A DNA stretch of 64,000 bases from Archilochus colubris (GCA_023079485.1 CM041084.1:135190792-135254791), one strand, 5' to 3'. Counted from the first letter of the stretch, positions 1 through 14,499 are shown. Notes: generated by a model from the letters alone, not told the origin. Numbers and translations are program-made.

Positions 1-164
1 CAGACTAGAAGGCAAGGGGATCCAGTCCAAATCTCCTTTGGCTGTCATCTGGGTCTTGTCACAGGACATGATACCTCCCCCATCCCACATTGGCTGTCCT
101 AACTGGACCAGTAAGTTCCTGTTATCTACATCTCTCACCTTCCTTTTTCTCCAGGTTAAGAGAA

Positions 165-600
165 ATACTGAGCAACCGGGAAGTGTCCAGTGGAAGACCA
201 GCAAGAATACTGGAGAACTTGACAGATGAGGAAAGACTAAAGGAACTGGGTTTGTTGAAACCAGAGGTAAGAACTCTAAAGGAAGAATCTAATCCCAGTC
301 CTTTGCTAAAAGGCAGTTACTGAAAACACAGAGATACATTCTTCACAGGGATTCATGGAAACAGAATAAAAGGCAACAGGCCCAATTTTCTTCAGGAGAA
401 GAAACTTTCATTTGATTTAAGAAAAAAATTATTGTCCCTCATGTGAAAAATTAAGCATTGAAACAGTTTGCTGAAAGAAGAGTTAGAATCTCTCACAGGA
501 AACAGTGAAGATTTGGTTTGAGACAGCCATGGATTACCTAATCTAAGGCCCTGCTTGAAACAAGAGCTCAGATGATTTCCTGACTTGAGTTATCTGATAC
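165..600 (+). mobile_element. Old CR1/L3-like LINE fragment, 3' region
   Basis: On the plus strand, positions 190-290 carry the CR1-family 3' region 'ctggagaacttgacagatga...gaaagactaaaggaactgg', matching the usual 'gaggaaaggctgagggaactggg' block. The bases near 540-590 (gcttgaaacaagagctcaga then tgatttcctgac) resemble the last part of the same family. It is strongly degraded, and the limits are approximate. Confidence 0.5.
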
Positions 601-619
601 TTGATCAGTGTTTCAGTGT

Positions 620-1490
620 TAAAAGGAAAGAATAACTGAATGAGGTTTCAAAGTATTTCAATAACACATTGGACAGTAGAATGAAGGGCATACTTATTAA
701 ATCTGCATTTAAGAAAGAGATGGCAAGGACTGTGAATACATTGGCAAACATAATTAGAATTAAAAATGAAAAACTGAAGAAATGGTATTAAAATGGGATG
801 CAATTTAGTAGACAAGTATAGGACAAAGCACAAAAGCAGCAATAATCAATTGACGAAGACAGTACCAGTAGTAAATAATTTGGCAGCAAGTCTTTGGGGG
901 TTACAGTGGCTCAGAAATACAACCTAAGTAAATATTATCCCACTGTTACAAAAAGACAATTGAAGTGGAAGATACACATAGTTATAGGTAGAAAAATGTG
1001 GGAAAATGTGAGAAGTAACATCTTCTCCACAGAGCATTGGGGAAGATCCTTCTAAAATACTAAGCCTATTTTTAGAAACTATATTTTAAGGACACACACC
1101 CACTGGGACAATATTGGAAAAGGATAGAAGTCTATAAATATGATCTGTGAGGAAAGACTGACTGAACTGTTGTTGGTTTGTTTAAAGAAGAGCAGGTATG
1201 CTTGAAGAATATAATAAGCCACGGAAAAGAAGAATTAGGTGATCTGCTCTTTATATAGAAGTATCTATTGAAATAAGTTGCTTAAGTGCAGTAAATTCAG
1301 TTCACATTTGAATTAGAAAAATTCTTCCATGTGCAAGGCTAATGAGGGCTTGGAGTGCTTGAATAGCACCTAAGACTGCTTTCCTTGGAAATAAAATATA
1401 TTAGACAAATATGTTTTGGGAATAAATACAGCTGGAGTAAGGAAGTGGTGTGGATCCTTTAGGACCACTTTGAACCCTACTTATATATGG
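620..1490 (+). mobile_element. Old CR1/L3-like LINE fragment
   Basis: Blocks occur in the order expected for the end of CR1/L3 ORF2 and the 3' region: 'ttgggggttacagtggctca' (about 894), a 'tattttaag' block (about 1082), then 'gaggaaagactgactgaact' (about 1150) followed by the 'tgtttaaagaagag' block. The frame is destroyed. It looks like a second copy behind the one at 165-600, because the same 'gaggaaagactgaa' block occurs in both. Confidence 0.5.
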
Positions 1491-2693
1491 GTCTGTGTAT
1501 GCATATACACATACATTGTTAGTCAGCAACATGTGTAAGAAGCCCATACACATGTCTGCATTTGAGAAAGAAGTGAAGCAAAGACAGATTTTTTAAAAAT
1601 GTACTATAGGTAATTAAAGATATATATAAAGGCAAGATCTAAAATTCATAAGGTGCATTATGCTTGCATATCCATAGTAAACAAACTGATGTTCACAATC
1701 TATCAAATGACAGAAACTGAGTTCATCAATACATCAATGTTTTAAAAAATCACTTCAGTCAGGAAAATGAACTGACCAAAACAGCAATACAAAGTAAAAA
1801 ATCTGTGTTGTCAGAACCCAGTATGGTATAATTTGTTCGTGTTTCTATTAACAAACTGAATTACTTAATTTGTAGCCTGCCTATTAACTGGATTATCATT
1901 GTTTAAACCATAAATTGTGTCTCTCCTTTAGCTTTATGAGATAAAAAGAATTATTTCAAAAACACTTTTTCTTCTGAAAGATTAGATGAGCTTTCCCAAA
2001 ATACTGTACTTGTTGCAGAATCTGTTGCTTACTTGCCAGTAGACTTACAAAAGACAGCATTCATAAATGTTTCACAGGGTCTGAGAAAAAAGCAGGCAGA
2101 AAACAGGAGCGGCAAGCATGAAAATAAAAAGGCCAATCGACCAACTGTGAATGGATCTATCTGTTTCCTTTCCTGAAACGTAAATGAGAGGAAGAGATAT
2201 ATCAACTGGTGAATAGTTTCATAAAGCAGATAATTGTCTCTGTTTAAGGAAGTTGGCTTTGTAATAATAATGGCATTGCCCTGTAGGGGAATACTGAATC
2301 CCAACTCAGAGAAAAGTTGACATAAGTAGTCGTATTATTACAGCAACATCTATTAAGCATTTCTTGAGATACAAAATAACTAACTGCATAAATTTTCATG
2401 TTTCAAATAACAGACTTCAACTGTAACTCACTGTGCAATAAAATCCAGGGCCAAGATTCTCCTTGAACATCTTATTTTTCTCAGGAGGAATGGGAAGGCA
2501 CTGTTCTGCTCTCCTGTAAAAACGGCATGCTACAAGATTTGCATGAGGCTTATTTACTATACCTTATCCATAAACCAAACTGGGGCAAGTGTCTTGATTT
2601 TCTGCTGTATTTCTTCAATCACTCTCTCTACCTGACAAATTGTTATTTTTCTAGGATGACAGGTGACACACATTCTAAAAACCATATAAAATT

Positions 2694-2713
2694 AAAAAAA
2701 AAAAAAAAAAAAA
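2694..2713. repeat. Run of 20 A
   Basis: This homopolymer marks the end of the minus-strand CR1 at 2714. Confidence 0.9.
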
Positions 2714-4400
2714 GAAAATGGATGCAAGTGCGCACTGCCAGCTCTTGTTGGGCTTCCTGTCAACCAACACCCCCAAGTTCTCTTTCTCAGGGCTGCTCTC
2801 AATCCATCCTCTGGCCAGCCTCTAGCTGTGCTTGGGATTTTCCCCACCCAGGTACAAGACTCTACACTTGGCTTTGTTGAACTTCATGAGGCTGGAATGG
2901 GCTCACCTCTCAAGCCTGTCAAGGTCCCTCTGGATAGCATCCTTTCCCTCCATCATGTTGACCACACCACACAGCTTGGTGTCATGGGTAAACTTGCTGA
3001 GGGTGAACTCAATTCCACTATCCATGCTGCTGACAAAGATGTTACACAGCACCAGTCCCAGTACAAATCCTTGAGGAATACCACTCATCACGTGTCCATT
3101 TGGAGATCAAGCTGTTGACCACTACCCTTGGAGTGCAACCATCCAGCTGTTTACTTATGCACTAAGTGTTTCATCTATCAGATCCATATCTTTCCATTTA
3201 CAGACCATGACCTTGTGGAGGACAGTGTCGAGCACTTTGCACAAGTCCAGGTAGATGACATCAGTTGCTTTGCCCTTGTCCAATAAAGGCATAACTCCAT
3301 TGCAAAAGGCCACCAAATATGTCAGGCATGATTTGCCCTTGGTGAAGCCATGTTGGTAGCCACCAATCACATGCATATTTTCCATGTGCCTCATCAGATC
3401 CTTTAGGAGGATCTGCTTTATAATCTTGCTGGGCACAGGTGAGTCCTCAGACTGACTGGCCTGCAGTTTTGTTGGGTCTTCCTTTTTCCTTTTTTGAAAA
3501 CGGGGACTGTTTCCCCTCTTCCAGTCAGTGGGAATCTCACCAGACTGCCACAACTACTTAAATTTGATGGAAAGCAGTTTTGCAACTTCATCCAATACTT
3601 CTCTCACAAGCTGAACATGTATCTCATTAGGTCCTATGGACCTAGGCACTTTCCAGTTCTTTACATGGTCTTAAACCTGCTCTTCCCCTACAGTGGGTGG
3701 ATTTTCCTTCTCCCAGTCTCTGCCTTTGCCTTCTGCAATTTGGGTGGTGCAGCCAGAACCCTTGTCAGTGAAAAATGAGGCAAAAAAGACACTGAGTATC
3801 TCAGCCTTTTCCATATTGCTCCATGACAAGGTCTCTCATTTCCTTCTGGAGAATGCTCACATTTTCCCTGGTCTTCCTTTTATCAGTGATGTACCTGTAG
3901 AAGACTTTCCTGTTACTCTGGTGTCTCTGGCAAGATTTAATTGTAAGGGGTTTAGCTTTCCTAATCTGATTCCTGGCTGCTCATACAGCTCATCCCATGC
4001 TACCTGCCCTTTCTTCCACACTCTGTACTCTTCTCTGTACTCTTTCTTTTTACATCTAAGTGTGTCCAGGAAAAATGTGTTCATCCACGCATTCTTGACT
4101 GCCTTTCTTTTTGTTAGTACACATTGCTCCTGGGCTTGGAGGAGGTGATCCTTAAATATTGACAAGTCTTCTTGGGTCCCTCTTAACTCCAGAATTTTAT
4201 CCCACAGTACCCTACCAAGCAAGCGCCTGAAGAGGTCAAAGTCTGCTCTCTTGAAGTATAGGGTAGCAAGCTTGCTTCACAGCCTCCTTCTTGCCTTAAT
4301 GATTCTGAATTTCACCATTTCATGCTCAATGTAGCCAGGGCTGCCCTCAAACTTCATGGCACCCTTTCTTGTTGGTTTCTCTAACACTTGGAGAAAAAAA
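2714..4400 (-). mobile_element. CR1 LINE, ORF2 (reverse transcriptase) fragment, inactive
   Basis: Read on the minus strand, 4222-3857 encodes the region before the reverse transcriptase. Then 3553-3155 gives the RT part with YLDLCKVLDTV, and 3091-2903 gives SGIPQGFVLGLVLCNIF and FTHDTKLCG. The FADD catalytic box is changed to FTHD, there are stops between the blocks, and part of the RT between about 3155 and 3091 is deleted. The copy lacks the usual CR1 3' tail: it stops beside a 20-base A run at 2694-2713. It is a dead element in an intron, in the same orientation as CSMD3. Confidence 0.95.
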
Positions 4401-6124
4401 ATCTGGAAATGGTGTACCACTTTTCCTCTTCAAAGTCCTATTCTATTTCTCCTATTATAGTCTGGAAATGCTTCAGACTTATTCCAGATTCACATTTATG
4501 AAACTGATCTTATGCCAGTTCCAGCTGGTTTTATATGATAACCCCTAAGGAGAGTTAATCTTTCTTTTTTTGGCAGGCAGTTATAATTGCCCACTCATAT
4601 GCCATATGAGAGCAAGTTGTGGGCATTTATGATCTCAAATCAAATGTAATGATGAGAATTGTCAAATTCCCACTTAGACCTCTGCCCCATTGCAGTATAT
4701 TAATGTAACTAATTTGATATTCACATGCCATTTTTGAAAAATAAATCATTACTGTGGGATTTTTGGTGTGTCTACAATGTTCTTTATGTAAGTGAATGAA
4801 AACAATTATGAGGTATACTGTTATAAAAGCAAACACTATATAAAGCAGCACTTTTATGTGGCATTTTGAAGAAAAGAAGATGAGAGTATCCAGTATCCCA
4901 CCTGTGCCCTTCTTATCTGCACAGCTGCATCAGTTCACATGACAGTAATGTTATTTCCTAATCTGTTTGCCGAAATGCTTTGTATGTGAACATGCAAGTT
5001 CAACAAGCAAAGGCACATCTATTTTTTGCAGATACTTTCTTTATGTTACCAAATGATATTTATGCTACTTATGTAAAATTCTTTCAAAATGTTTACTGTA
5101 TATTCTGTGTATTAAACTTAGACAAGATGTAATTATTAGTCTAGAAGAAATGTTTATATTCCAGCTTTAGTATATTTAAGAGTCTAATTGAAACATCTCC
5201 TTAATCAAAAGAACCAAAGTTACAACACAACAGTGATACTAGAATCAGTAATTTTAATGAAACTACTGACAGTCAAAAGCATTTCATATTTGACAAACTA
5301 CAATGGTTTTCCATCTGTCTGTTTTTTCACCATATGATATTGTATTAATTCCTAGTAACATCCTTAATATTAGTCCTTTGTTTCTTAAGGTGGAATTAAG
5401 CTAATTCTATGAAGTTTATGAGGGCAAAGAATCAAAGCACTGACCTTCTGATTGTGAATATGTGTTATGTATGAATAAACAGTGAGTTTGTATAGTTAGC
5501 TAACACACATTTGGCAGTTTCACATTCAGATAGAAATTTTTGAAAATGCTTCCAAAGGATTTATTACTTTATCTTTCTAGTTCAGTACTTATGATTACTT
5601 TATCATTTTTACAAATATGATTTGTAAATCATTATACAATATTAGTTCTAAATAATGTCATCCTGGGAAAAAATCCAAAATGGACAGAAGAATGTGGTTA
5701 CCCTTTTATAGTTAAGTATTTTGATCCCTGCTGCTATTCCAAAATCCAAACTTAGATAAAAGTGAAAAGCAGTATGTTCAACAACCATTTATGCTTGAAG
5801 GCCACAGTCCCCAAAAGCTACTGAGCTAAACTTCTAAACTTACAAACAGCTACATCTATATCCCAGTCTTACCACAGTACTGCTGGTAACGCTCTATTGT
5901 CTCAAGACATAATTTTTAAAAAAACCTGTCAGTATGAAACTGTATTTTGGTATTGATAAATGAAATGCTAATTGCAGTATGCTTTCCTTTATAGTGATTT
6001 CAATGGCAGATTAATAAACAGTATTATCAAATGCATAATACCTGGAGGACAGAAAGATTTGCAGTACAGTTACTATTTATGTTACCACTAATGTGGGATA
6101 TGAAAGACAAGAACTTTAAGAATG

Positions 6125-7180
6125 GCCCAGTAACCTGTCAAGCTGAATCTTAAAAGTATCCGGTGTTAGGAAATCCACCACTTCCCTCAGGAGTGTCCAG
6201 TGTCCAGATGTTCTCATAGCGAAGCATTTACTTCTGGAACCCCCCCAGCTGGGGTCTCTGCAGGAGCAATTTGCTCCCATTACCCCTCATCTTCTCTATG
6301 TATTTCCTTGTAAAAAGATAAGGCTCCATCGTCTTGGTAGCCACCCTTCAAGTACCAGAACAGGGCAATAAGGATTCCCCTATAAACCTCTTCTCAAGAC
6401 TGAACCAACCCAGTTCTCTCAGCCTTTCCTTGTATGGCAGGCTTCCCAGTACACTGATCATCTTTGCGGCCCTTCTCTTAACCCTCTCAAGTCTGCATCA
6501 TTTTTTTGTATAGCAAGGACCAGAACAGAACACAGTATTCCAGATGTAGGCTGAAAAGTACCGAGTAAAGTAGGATGATGACTTAATCTCTGATGGTGAT
6601 GCTCTTGTTGATCCAACCCAGCAACCTGTTGACTCTCTATGCCATTGCAGCATGCTGTTGACTCATACTGAGCTTATTCCTCACCAAGACCCCCAGGTCC
6701 CTTTCCACAAGGCTGGTCTCCAGTCAGGTGGATCAAAGTTTGTGCTGCACTCCTGGATTACATTTTCCCACGTGCCAGACCTTATACTTGTCCTTACTGA
6801 CCTTCATAATACCCTTCCAGCCTGTCCAGGTCTTCCTGAAGGGTGGCTCTCCCTTCTGGAGTATCTACTCACCTACTCAATTTCATGCCATGTGCAAACT
6901 TCACCAGTGTGCACTGGTGAATATCAAGGTCTCTTCAAAAGATATTAAACCATGCTGAGCCTTCATCAATCCCTTTGGGACCCTGCTTCAGACCAGCAGT
7001 GAGCTTGAAAAAGAGGTATTTATCACCACTCTCTGAGTGCAGCCTGTCTTCCAGTTCTCCAACCACCATACTGACCACTTGTCTAGGCCACAGCACATCA
7101 GTTTCTCTAAGAGGAGGCTCTGGGGAACTGTATGAAAAGCTTTGGACAAGTCCAGGTACACAGCGTCCACCACTCACCCT
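6125..7180 (-). mobile_element. CR1 LINE fragment, RT end and 3' region
   Basis: The minus strand encodes AVYLDLSKAFHTVPQSLLLE near 7173-7100, the CR1 RT core. The catalytic box is degenerate (FAHG). The rest, down to about 6130, is the reverse complement of the CR1 3' region. Its plus-strand text contains the recognisable 'ctctcagcctttccttgtat', 'tcatctttgcggcccttctc' and 'tccagatgtaggctgaaaag' blocks. Frameshifts and stops are present, so no protein is made. Confidence 0.95.
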
Positions 7181-7956
7181 AAATTAAGTATATTAAGTTT
7201 ATGTTTTTATTAAGTTTATTTTAGAGAATTCTTAAGCCTTTTAATATTTTCTTCTATTTTCACTGGTCCACAGTTTTCTGGAAACTTAATTTCCATAGTG
7301 GAGAAAAATCAGCACTACTCAAATTGCAGAGCTTTAATAATTTAGGAACTTAGAACGGGAGACAGAATTCCTGATTCAACCAACTATGCCCAAAAATTTC
7401 CTCCACTCCATCGAGCAGTCCACAGACAAGATTAATAGATGCTGTCACACTGTTTAACAGTGCTTGAGAACAGCCATACACATTTATACAAATCCCAGCT
7501 CATTACATTGGACGATTAGAAGACTATAATCTTAAGTAGGTATCTAATATCAGACATGAATGAACTGAAAAACTCTAGCAGATAAAGCCTTACTGGTTTT
7601 CTCATAAAGGATTCATTTATGAGCATTACATGAGTAATTCCGCAATTCATGCTTGCTTGTATTTATGTGTTTCTCTTTAGCAATTTCCATTTATTATATA
7701 TACAAATAGTACACACTAATAGGATATAAAATGTTAAGATAATGTATATTTATACATACACAATTTAACTTTTTGTTTATGTGATATGCTATTATTGAAG
7801 CACATACTGCCATGATCCATTGCACATTTATTTCTGCAGCTCAACACCTATTATGTTTTTCCCCATCTCAGATCTGGGTAGCTCATTATTCTAACCTCCA
7901 TCTAGCATTTCATTCTTGTCTGTAACTAGTCCAATTTAAAACTGTCCTGCTACTGT

Positions 7957-8020
7957 ATGCCAAAAAAACCCAAAAACAAACAAAAAAAACCCCAAACAAA
8001 CAAAAAAACCCCACCAACCT
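7957..8020. repeat. Low-complexity A/C-rich tract
   Basis: Repeated blocks of aaaaacc and aaacaaac fill the tract. An open frame through it reads as a Lys/Pro/Thr/Asn-rich string and is not a gene. Confidence 0.85.
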
Positions 8021-8527
8021 ATTTTTTCTGCTTTTATGCAATTACACTACACACCATCTGGACACCACCCTCTGATTTTTTTTGCCCTCTCCCACCATTC
8101 AGAAACATCTCACAGCTCTCTCCATCCATAGCCTTGATTTAAAAGATAAATGTCCCTTCTGCTTCCCATAGCCAAGTGCTCTTGAGTACCCAAACTGTAC
8201 TCTTATTAGGCTTTGTTTTTACAACAATTTACACATCCAAGAACAAAATAATATTTCATTAAATACACTAATATGTAAGTATTATACATGCATACTTATA
8301 CTTCCTTCCTTAATCCTTCCTGTAGGATTTCTGAATTCATCCATTGTACAGGCACATCAAATACATGTGCCAATATATATTTCTTCTCTTACATTTTTTT
8401 TTTGTTTTATCCTTTTATCTGCTCAGATAGAGCTAAACCAGGTATAGACTTCATTAGTCCTTATCAATCCTAAATTCAAGACTTTCTCATCTGCTAAGTA
8501 AACATGTGATGAAGATGTTTCATGAAC

Positions 8528-8560
8528 TACTGATTGTATATTGATAATATACAATCAGTA
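8528..8560. repeat. Perfect 15-bp inverted repeat with 3-base loop
   Basis: The left arm tactgattgtatatt (8528-8542) and right arm aatatacaatcagta (8546-8560) are exact reverse complements around 'gat'. It is AT-rich and lies about 290 bp past the Sushi-exon donor in transcript direction. Confidence 0.97.
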
Positions 8561-8797
8561 TATCACCTGCAATTTGAAATCTTAGTAAATCTTCATATTT
8601 AGCATGTGGTAAGACTTTCATCAGTTCAATATGAAGTAAACTTCGTAACATCAGTTCCAAGTAAAATAGTGAAATACAGACAATATTTGTATTAAACAAA
8701 ACAATATAGATGGGACCTTTTCTACTAGGAAAGAGGGGACAACAGGATTAAAATGTCAGGTACTTACAAAATACCAGTTCAGCAGGATTGGTTATCA

Positions 8798-9010
<213 letters not shown>

Positions 9011-9289
9011 TTAAAAATAGATATCACCCAATTTTTCCATTCTTTTAGCTGTAAGGATCCTGACAAATACAAACAGTGAATCCAATATGATCTTTCTGCT
9101 CTTAGTAGTAAAATGCAGGCTATGTATTATCCTGACAGTGCACAGCATTAAGCTCTCTCTGGGCTTTTACTGGCTAAGATTGTTCACATCTTCTAACTCT
9201 TGTCTGGAGGTCAAGTGACCATTCTGTGACCTCTCTTCTGACTTCTGTACCATGGAGTTTTGGCAAACCAAGGCACTATATAACAAATA

Positions 9290-9360
9290 GTATCTATCCC
9301 TGCCCATGCAGGGAGCTGGAACAAGGTGTCCCTTCCAATCCAAACCATTCTATGATTTTA
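9290..9360 (+). mobile_element. CR1 LINE, extreme 3' end
   Basis: A short piece reads 'cctgcccatgcagggagctg' then 'gtcccttccaatccaaacca' and 'ttctatgatttt', the canonical CR1 3' terminus with an ATTCTATG-like tail. It is 5'-truncated to about 70 bp and lies 310 bp upstream of the Sushi exon in transcript order, antisense to the gene. Confidence 0.85.
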
Positions 9361-11392
9361 TTTATGTTAACTGAAGCCAGGAAATAATGACAGGGATAGA
9401 GAAATAACTTAGAAGAAAAGCCAAAAGGTTAACTGCAAGACTGACAAAGACACCAGGATACAAACGACTTGTTGTGAATGTCCCCCACCCCTCATTATTC
9501 CTGAGGAAGTCTCAAATTTTTTACTTTAGAACCAGAGGGATATTAGAAGAGGAAGAACAGTATCAGAGAAATTGGTAAGATTTCCTGTATTAAAGAAAAT
9601 ACTATCTTAACACTAAGGTTTTCCTGTATTAATTTTGATTAGGAATGCATAAATACATTAGTAATAGCTGGGGCTTTTTGGTGTTTTGATTAAAAGGTTA
9701 TAAGGTTAAATTTTTAACTAAGCTATCAGTAAAGTCTTCACTCCATACAAATGGTGTGTTTTCTCTTCACAGTAAGAAGATTCTGAATGTAACAAGACAA
9801 TGAAATTATGAGATAAATATGAACATTTGCTCCTTTAACTGACATCTGTTTCTCAAATTAATGTAAGAAAATAAAATAATTCTAAAAAAATCCTCCTAGG
9901 TAGTTAGTTGTGGTTATTTATGAGATTATAGTGCTGGGTTCAGACTTCATACTTTTCCACATGGAACTGACATTTGGTGTTGGCATAAAAAAATTGGCAT
10001 AAAATAAAAAAGGGAATATGCCCAGGAAAACTTGCTTTGTTATCTTATGTTTTTCTGAGGGGAGGATTGGGGGTGCTCTTCAATTTAAAAAAAGTTAGAA
10101 AACTCAAGAAATGAATATGTATATTCAGTTAATTCTTCTAATATAATTATTGTTTCAAGGCCTGAACATAGCTGAAAATAGTCAATTTTTAAGGCTTTTG
10201 TCTCACATAAGAATCTTACACTCCTGTTTTTAAAAGGTTTGTCATAGATACAAAGTGTTTCCATAAACTATAACAGTTGACAACCTAGCTATGGTGTCAC
10301 AAAGGTCTTCAGAGAGTACCTTTTACCTTATTAGTTGTTAATTGATCACCATTATGTTTTTTAATTAAAAGGTGGCTTTATTATTAATCCTACTCCTTAT
10401 ATAAAACTGATAGAGAAGCATGCTAGATAAGTGATTTACTGTGTTTCCTCATGCTTGTGCCAGAAACTAATGAAATTTAGGAACTTCTCCTCTTTTCCCT
10501 TCCAATTAAGAAAGAATAAACCCAAAACCAGAGATGTTACTGAAGAAATTCTGGTAAGTGTCAAATAGATGGAAAATCAGTGTTCTGAACATAACATATA
10601 TGGTGATAATGAATTTTGTATTAAAGGCTATTCTTAACTGAATTTTGGAGGAATATCATCACTTTTATCACCATTATATTAGGTACTAAGAAAACTTCAT
10701 ATTTTGGTATTATAAATGTGATAAAAGCTTTTAAAAAAATGTGTGTACAGTATTATTTCTCAAACTCCACAGTAAATGTGTAAAGATACTTCCATGCACA
10801 TGACCTAGGCTAGCATTTCACAATAACAAATACAACAGCATTTTTAGAAGTCTTACAAAAGGAAAATGTGATAAAAGAGGAAAAGCACAAATTCCTTTTC
10901 CTTCATTATACTTATATTCAGATGGACAAATATTAACCAAAGCTTCTTTTATACGTAAGATAAACTACATTACTAATAAAAAATTACATGAACAATGATA
11001 TTTCCTAGTCTTGGCAGAGTTAATACTATGAGTGCCATTAAGTGTAAAGCACTGGGACACAAAAACCTACTGATTAACTAAACAGAGGCAGGGTGATACT
11101 CTGTGAAAATGTAAAAGCAGAAAAACTCATGTGGGAATAAGGAAAGAGCTGACATAAAACTAAACAACAAAGCAAGGTAAATTATTTTTAATGGCACTTG
11201 TTACTGTATTTTCATTATCATTTCTCCATTATTTTTTGTACATACATATCATGGATATGAGGCTTTTAAAAAATCAATTGAGAAATCTGAATACCTCAAA
11301 AGTATGAAAAGTTTGATTTTCTCTATTAATTCTGCTGTGACCTAACAGAAGAAGATAGCTTATTATTTTAACTCCTTGTGGAGAAAAGGTTT

Positions 11393-11420
11393 TTGTTTGT
11401 TTGCTTGTTTGTTTTTATTT
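11393..11420. repeat. Short GTTT repeat
   Basis: Five to six imperfect gttt units. Confidence 0.8.
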
Positions 11421-14400
11421 GATACAGTTCCTCAGAAAATATTCCTGCCTAATTTGGTCTTTGGGAAATTAGTGCAGCACAAATGCAGGACACTGCTTTC
11501 TAACTCGTATCAAGAAATCGGATCTCATTGATTTCAAAGAATTCTGCCCAGACTTATGTTTAAATTTTATCAGGACCTGAATTAACCATTTTACTGGGAT
11601 TAGGTTTACAGTAATCACCTTTCAGTTCTACTACAGTCAAAATACAAGGTGACTTATGTAACACACTTTTTGTACATATCATTACTTACCAGATCTTAGC
11701 TTCTAAGTCTTTATTGAAACTTTTTCTTAATGTATAATCCCTGAAAAAAAATCAGAAGCTTTCCTAACTGCATTCGCCTTGATATTCTTTTTTTAATGTG
11801 TATCCATGGCTTACAAGACGGGTCACACTGTGCATGCAGTTCTCCGGGTGTTTTAAGATTAAAACTTAAAAGTAACTCTTGAAAAGTCTACATTTTAGAA
11901 GCTTTTCTGTGTGACCTTGTAAGTCACAGTATTATCTGACCCTCCACAGATGGATGCCATAGATCTTTACCACAGTTTCCAGACTTTGCTATGTTACCTA
12001 TTAGAAAACCAAAAAAACCAGAAAAAAACCTGGCATACTACTTCATTTTTCTAAATTAAGCTCATTTATAACTCTGTAAAACAGGCTTTTTTGCAAAGAG
12101 GTTGAAAGAGGTCCAAGGATTGATAATGATAGGATATTACGAATGATTTGGCTGGGATTTTAGAATCTGGGTTTGATCCAAGAAGGCACAGCATTCCTTT
12201 TTGCTGAAACACATACCAAAATTCTTTTTTTTTTTTTTCTTTGCAGGATTTGGGTTGCAAGAATGAGCTGGTTTTCTTTCCTTACAGTTGGGGTTTTTAG
12301 TGCTGTAATAGTTAGTTTAATTTGCAAAGGCAGACAAAAATTAAATAGACTGAACACACATTTCAGAGATAAACTTCTGTGTTGGGTAATCAAGCCAAAT
12401 CTATCTATGATAAAAAGAGCTACTATAGAAGACTGATACTGAACAGAACATGAATTATATTTAAAGGGGTTAGATGTGTTAAATGTTTGAAAAGGAACTG
12501 TGTCAGCACAATATGCTGATGAAATATGGGGAGTACCAGGGCTTCATGGAGACATAGATAATTAGTAATGAGGACATGAAAGGCAATACAGTAACCTGCA
12601 AAGACATCTCAGAATAGGAGGATATGATAGTAGGTAACAGCTTTACAAAATATTCCAAAAACCACTTACTGATTGTATAAGAAATAAGAATGTTTGTGAA
12701 ATAAATAATCATGGACAAGGAAGAGGAAACTGAGCAGAAAGGGAAAACTGAGTAGGAAGTATGCAATTTACTGAAAAAATTAGTGCATCAAAACTAACTG
12801 GCAAAAATTGCAGGAGTTTGAAATGACTCTGAAGAATTTGCAAGGTTGGTAACTATTTTTATCACCTGAAAAAGTATAAATAACACTCACATTACCTAGT
12901 CCACCTGTCCAAATTTTTTTGATACCAAGATGATATTTGATAGAATATGCATGTAAACACAATCAGTGCTTACAGTGAGACTGGAAAATTTACAAAATCT
13001 GTAACATATGCACCATGTGAGTGAGGTCCACTGAGGGCAGTTAGATCAGATGATGATGATAAAACACCAGTCTAAGAAAGAAACTGGAAGAGCTAGAGAT
13101 CAGTTCCTATGGCAGATCAATTCAAGAAGACAGTATCAAAAATCAAACAAGTACCTCCTATCTAAAAGGTTAAAAAAGGACCAAAGAAAACCCAGAAAAA
13201 GACCCTTCAATAAATAAATAAATCTATTGGACTTGCAGTCTAAGAATGACATCCATAAAGGTGAGCGTGTTTACTACCATGAGCTTCTCAAGTTAAGAAA
13301 CTGGGTCTCTCAGAAACTTAAAAGCCTCGTCAACATTAACATCTTTCACTGTTTTCCTGTCATTATCTACCTATGCATTCCTTCAAAAGTGGAAAAGCAT
13401 GAATTTGAATTCTTCCACAGTTTTCTAGTAGGACAGATTCTCCCTGTAGTTTCTTCTGATAATATTTCTTTTCCAATTCATTTTAGTTATGCCATACAAG
13501 AATTCAGTTAAAGAACCATTCTTCTCTGTAAAAAATTTGATAATAGTAAAGGAGGATAAAGTGTCACTTTACTTCTTAGGTATTATTTCAGATCAAGCTA
13601 TCAGTGTAGTCCAAAACAAAGTGTTGGAACAAAAGACCAGAAAATAGTGTGGAAAATTAAGAGCAGTTTGATTTCCCTGACGTATTTGATCCAAACTGCT
13701 TACCAGATGAAGCCCCTTCAAAGTGTGTATAGACTATATCTGTTCTCTAAATCTCAAGATAACAGAAACATGTCAAAGCTATGAAGCTGTTCATTGTTAT
13801 AAACAATACAGACAAGCACCTCCAAAAAGAAAAAAATATAAAGGATGATAGGAAAATTTCCAACTAGTTTCAGAAGCCATATTTGTTCAGCAAAAAATTT
13901 CTTTCTGTGGATGTGGCCAAAGGTCAGAATAGGTTCACGCAGTCCACTATGCTAACACTATGAGTGATAAAAAGTGAATGCTTAAAGAAAAACTTCAGAA
14001 TATGGAAAATATAGTTCATCCTCTGATAATTACCATATTTCAATCATTTAGGGATTGGGAAATTTCTGAACTGAGGTTACTAATTTAGTAATCTCTGGAT
14101 GACTAAATTGGATTCCCCGACCCATCCCCCAGCTAGAGCCAAAATTAGTAACTTACACTAAGAAAAAGAGTTTCTGTGAGCATATGAGTCACAAAAGAGA
14201 GCTCATAAAAAATGTGCATCCATTAATAATTGAGTGAAGCAATCATGCAGTGTTGGAATCCAATATGGAAAAAGCAGAAGCACTGAATGCCTTTTCCTCA
14301 TCAGTTTCTTCAACACATCTGTTCCTACACATCTGCATGCACCAGCATGATTTGGGAAGAACAACAGCCAATAATGGGGAGCAACAGGTAACAGATTTTT

Positions 14401-14499
14401 AAAGGCAGGGGGGCAGATAAGTTTCACCAAAAGGTGCTGAAAAAGCTGGCTACCAGCCATGTAAGGCTGGTATCATCTATGAGAAATTGTGGTGATGAG

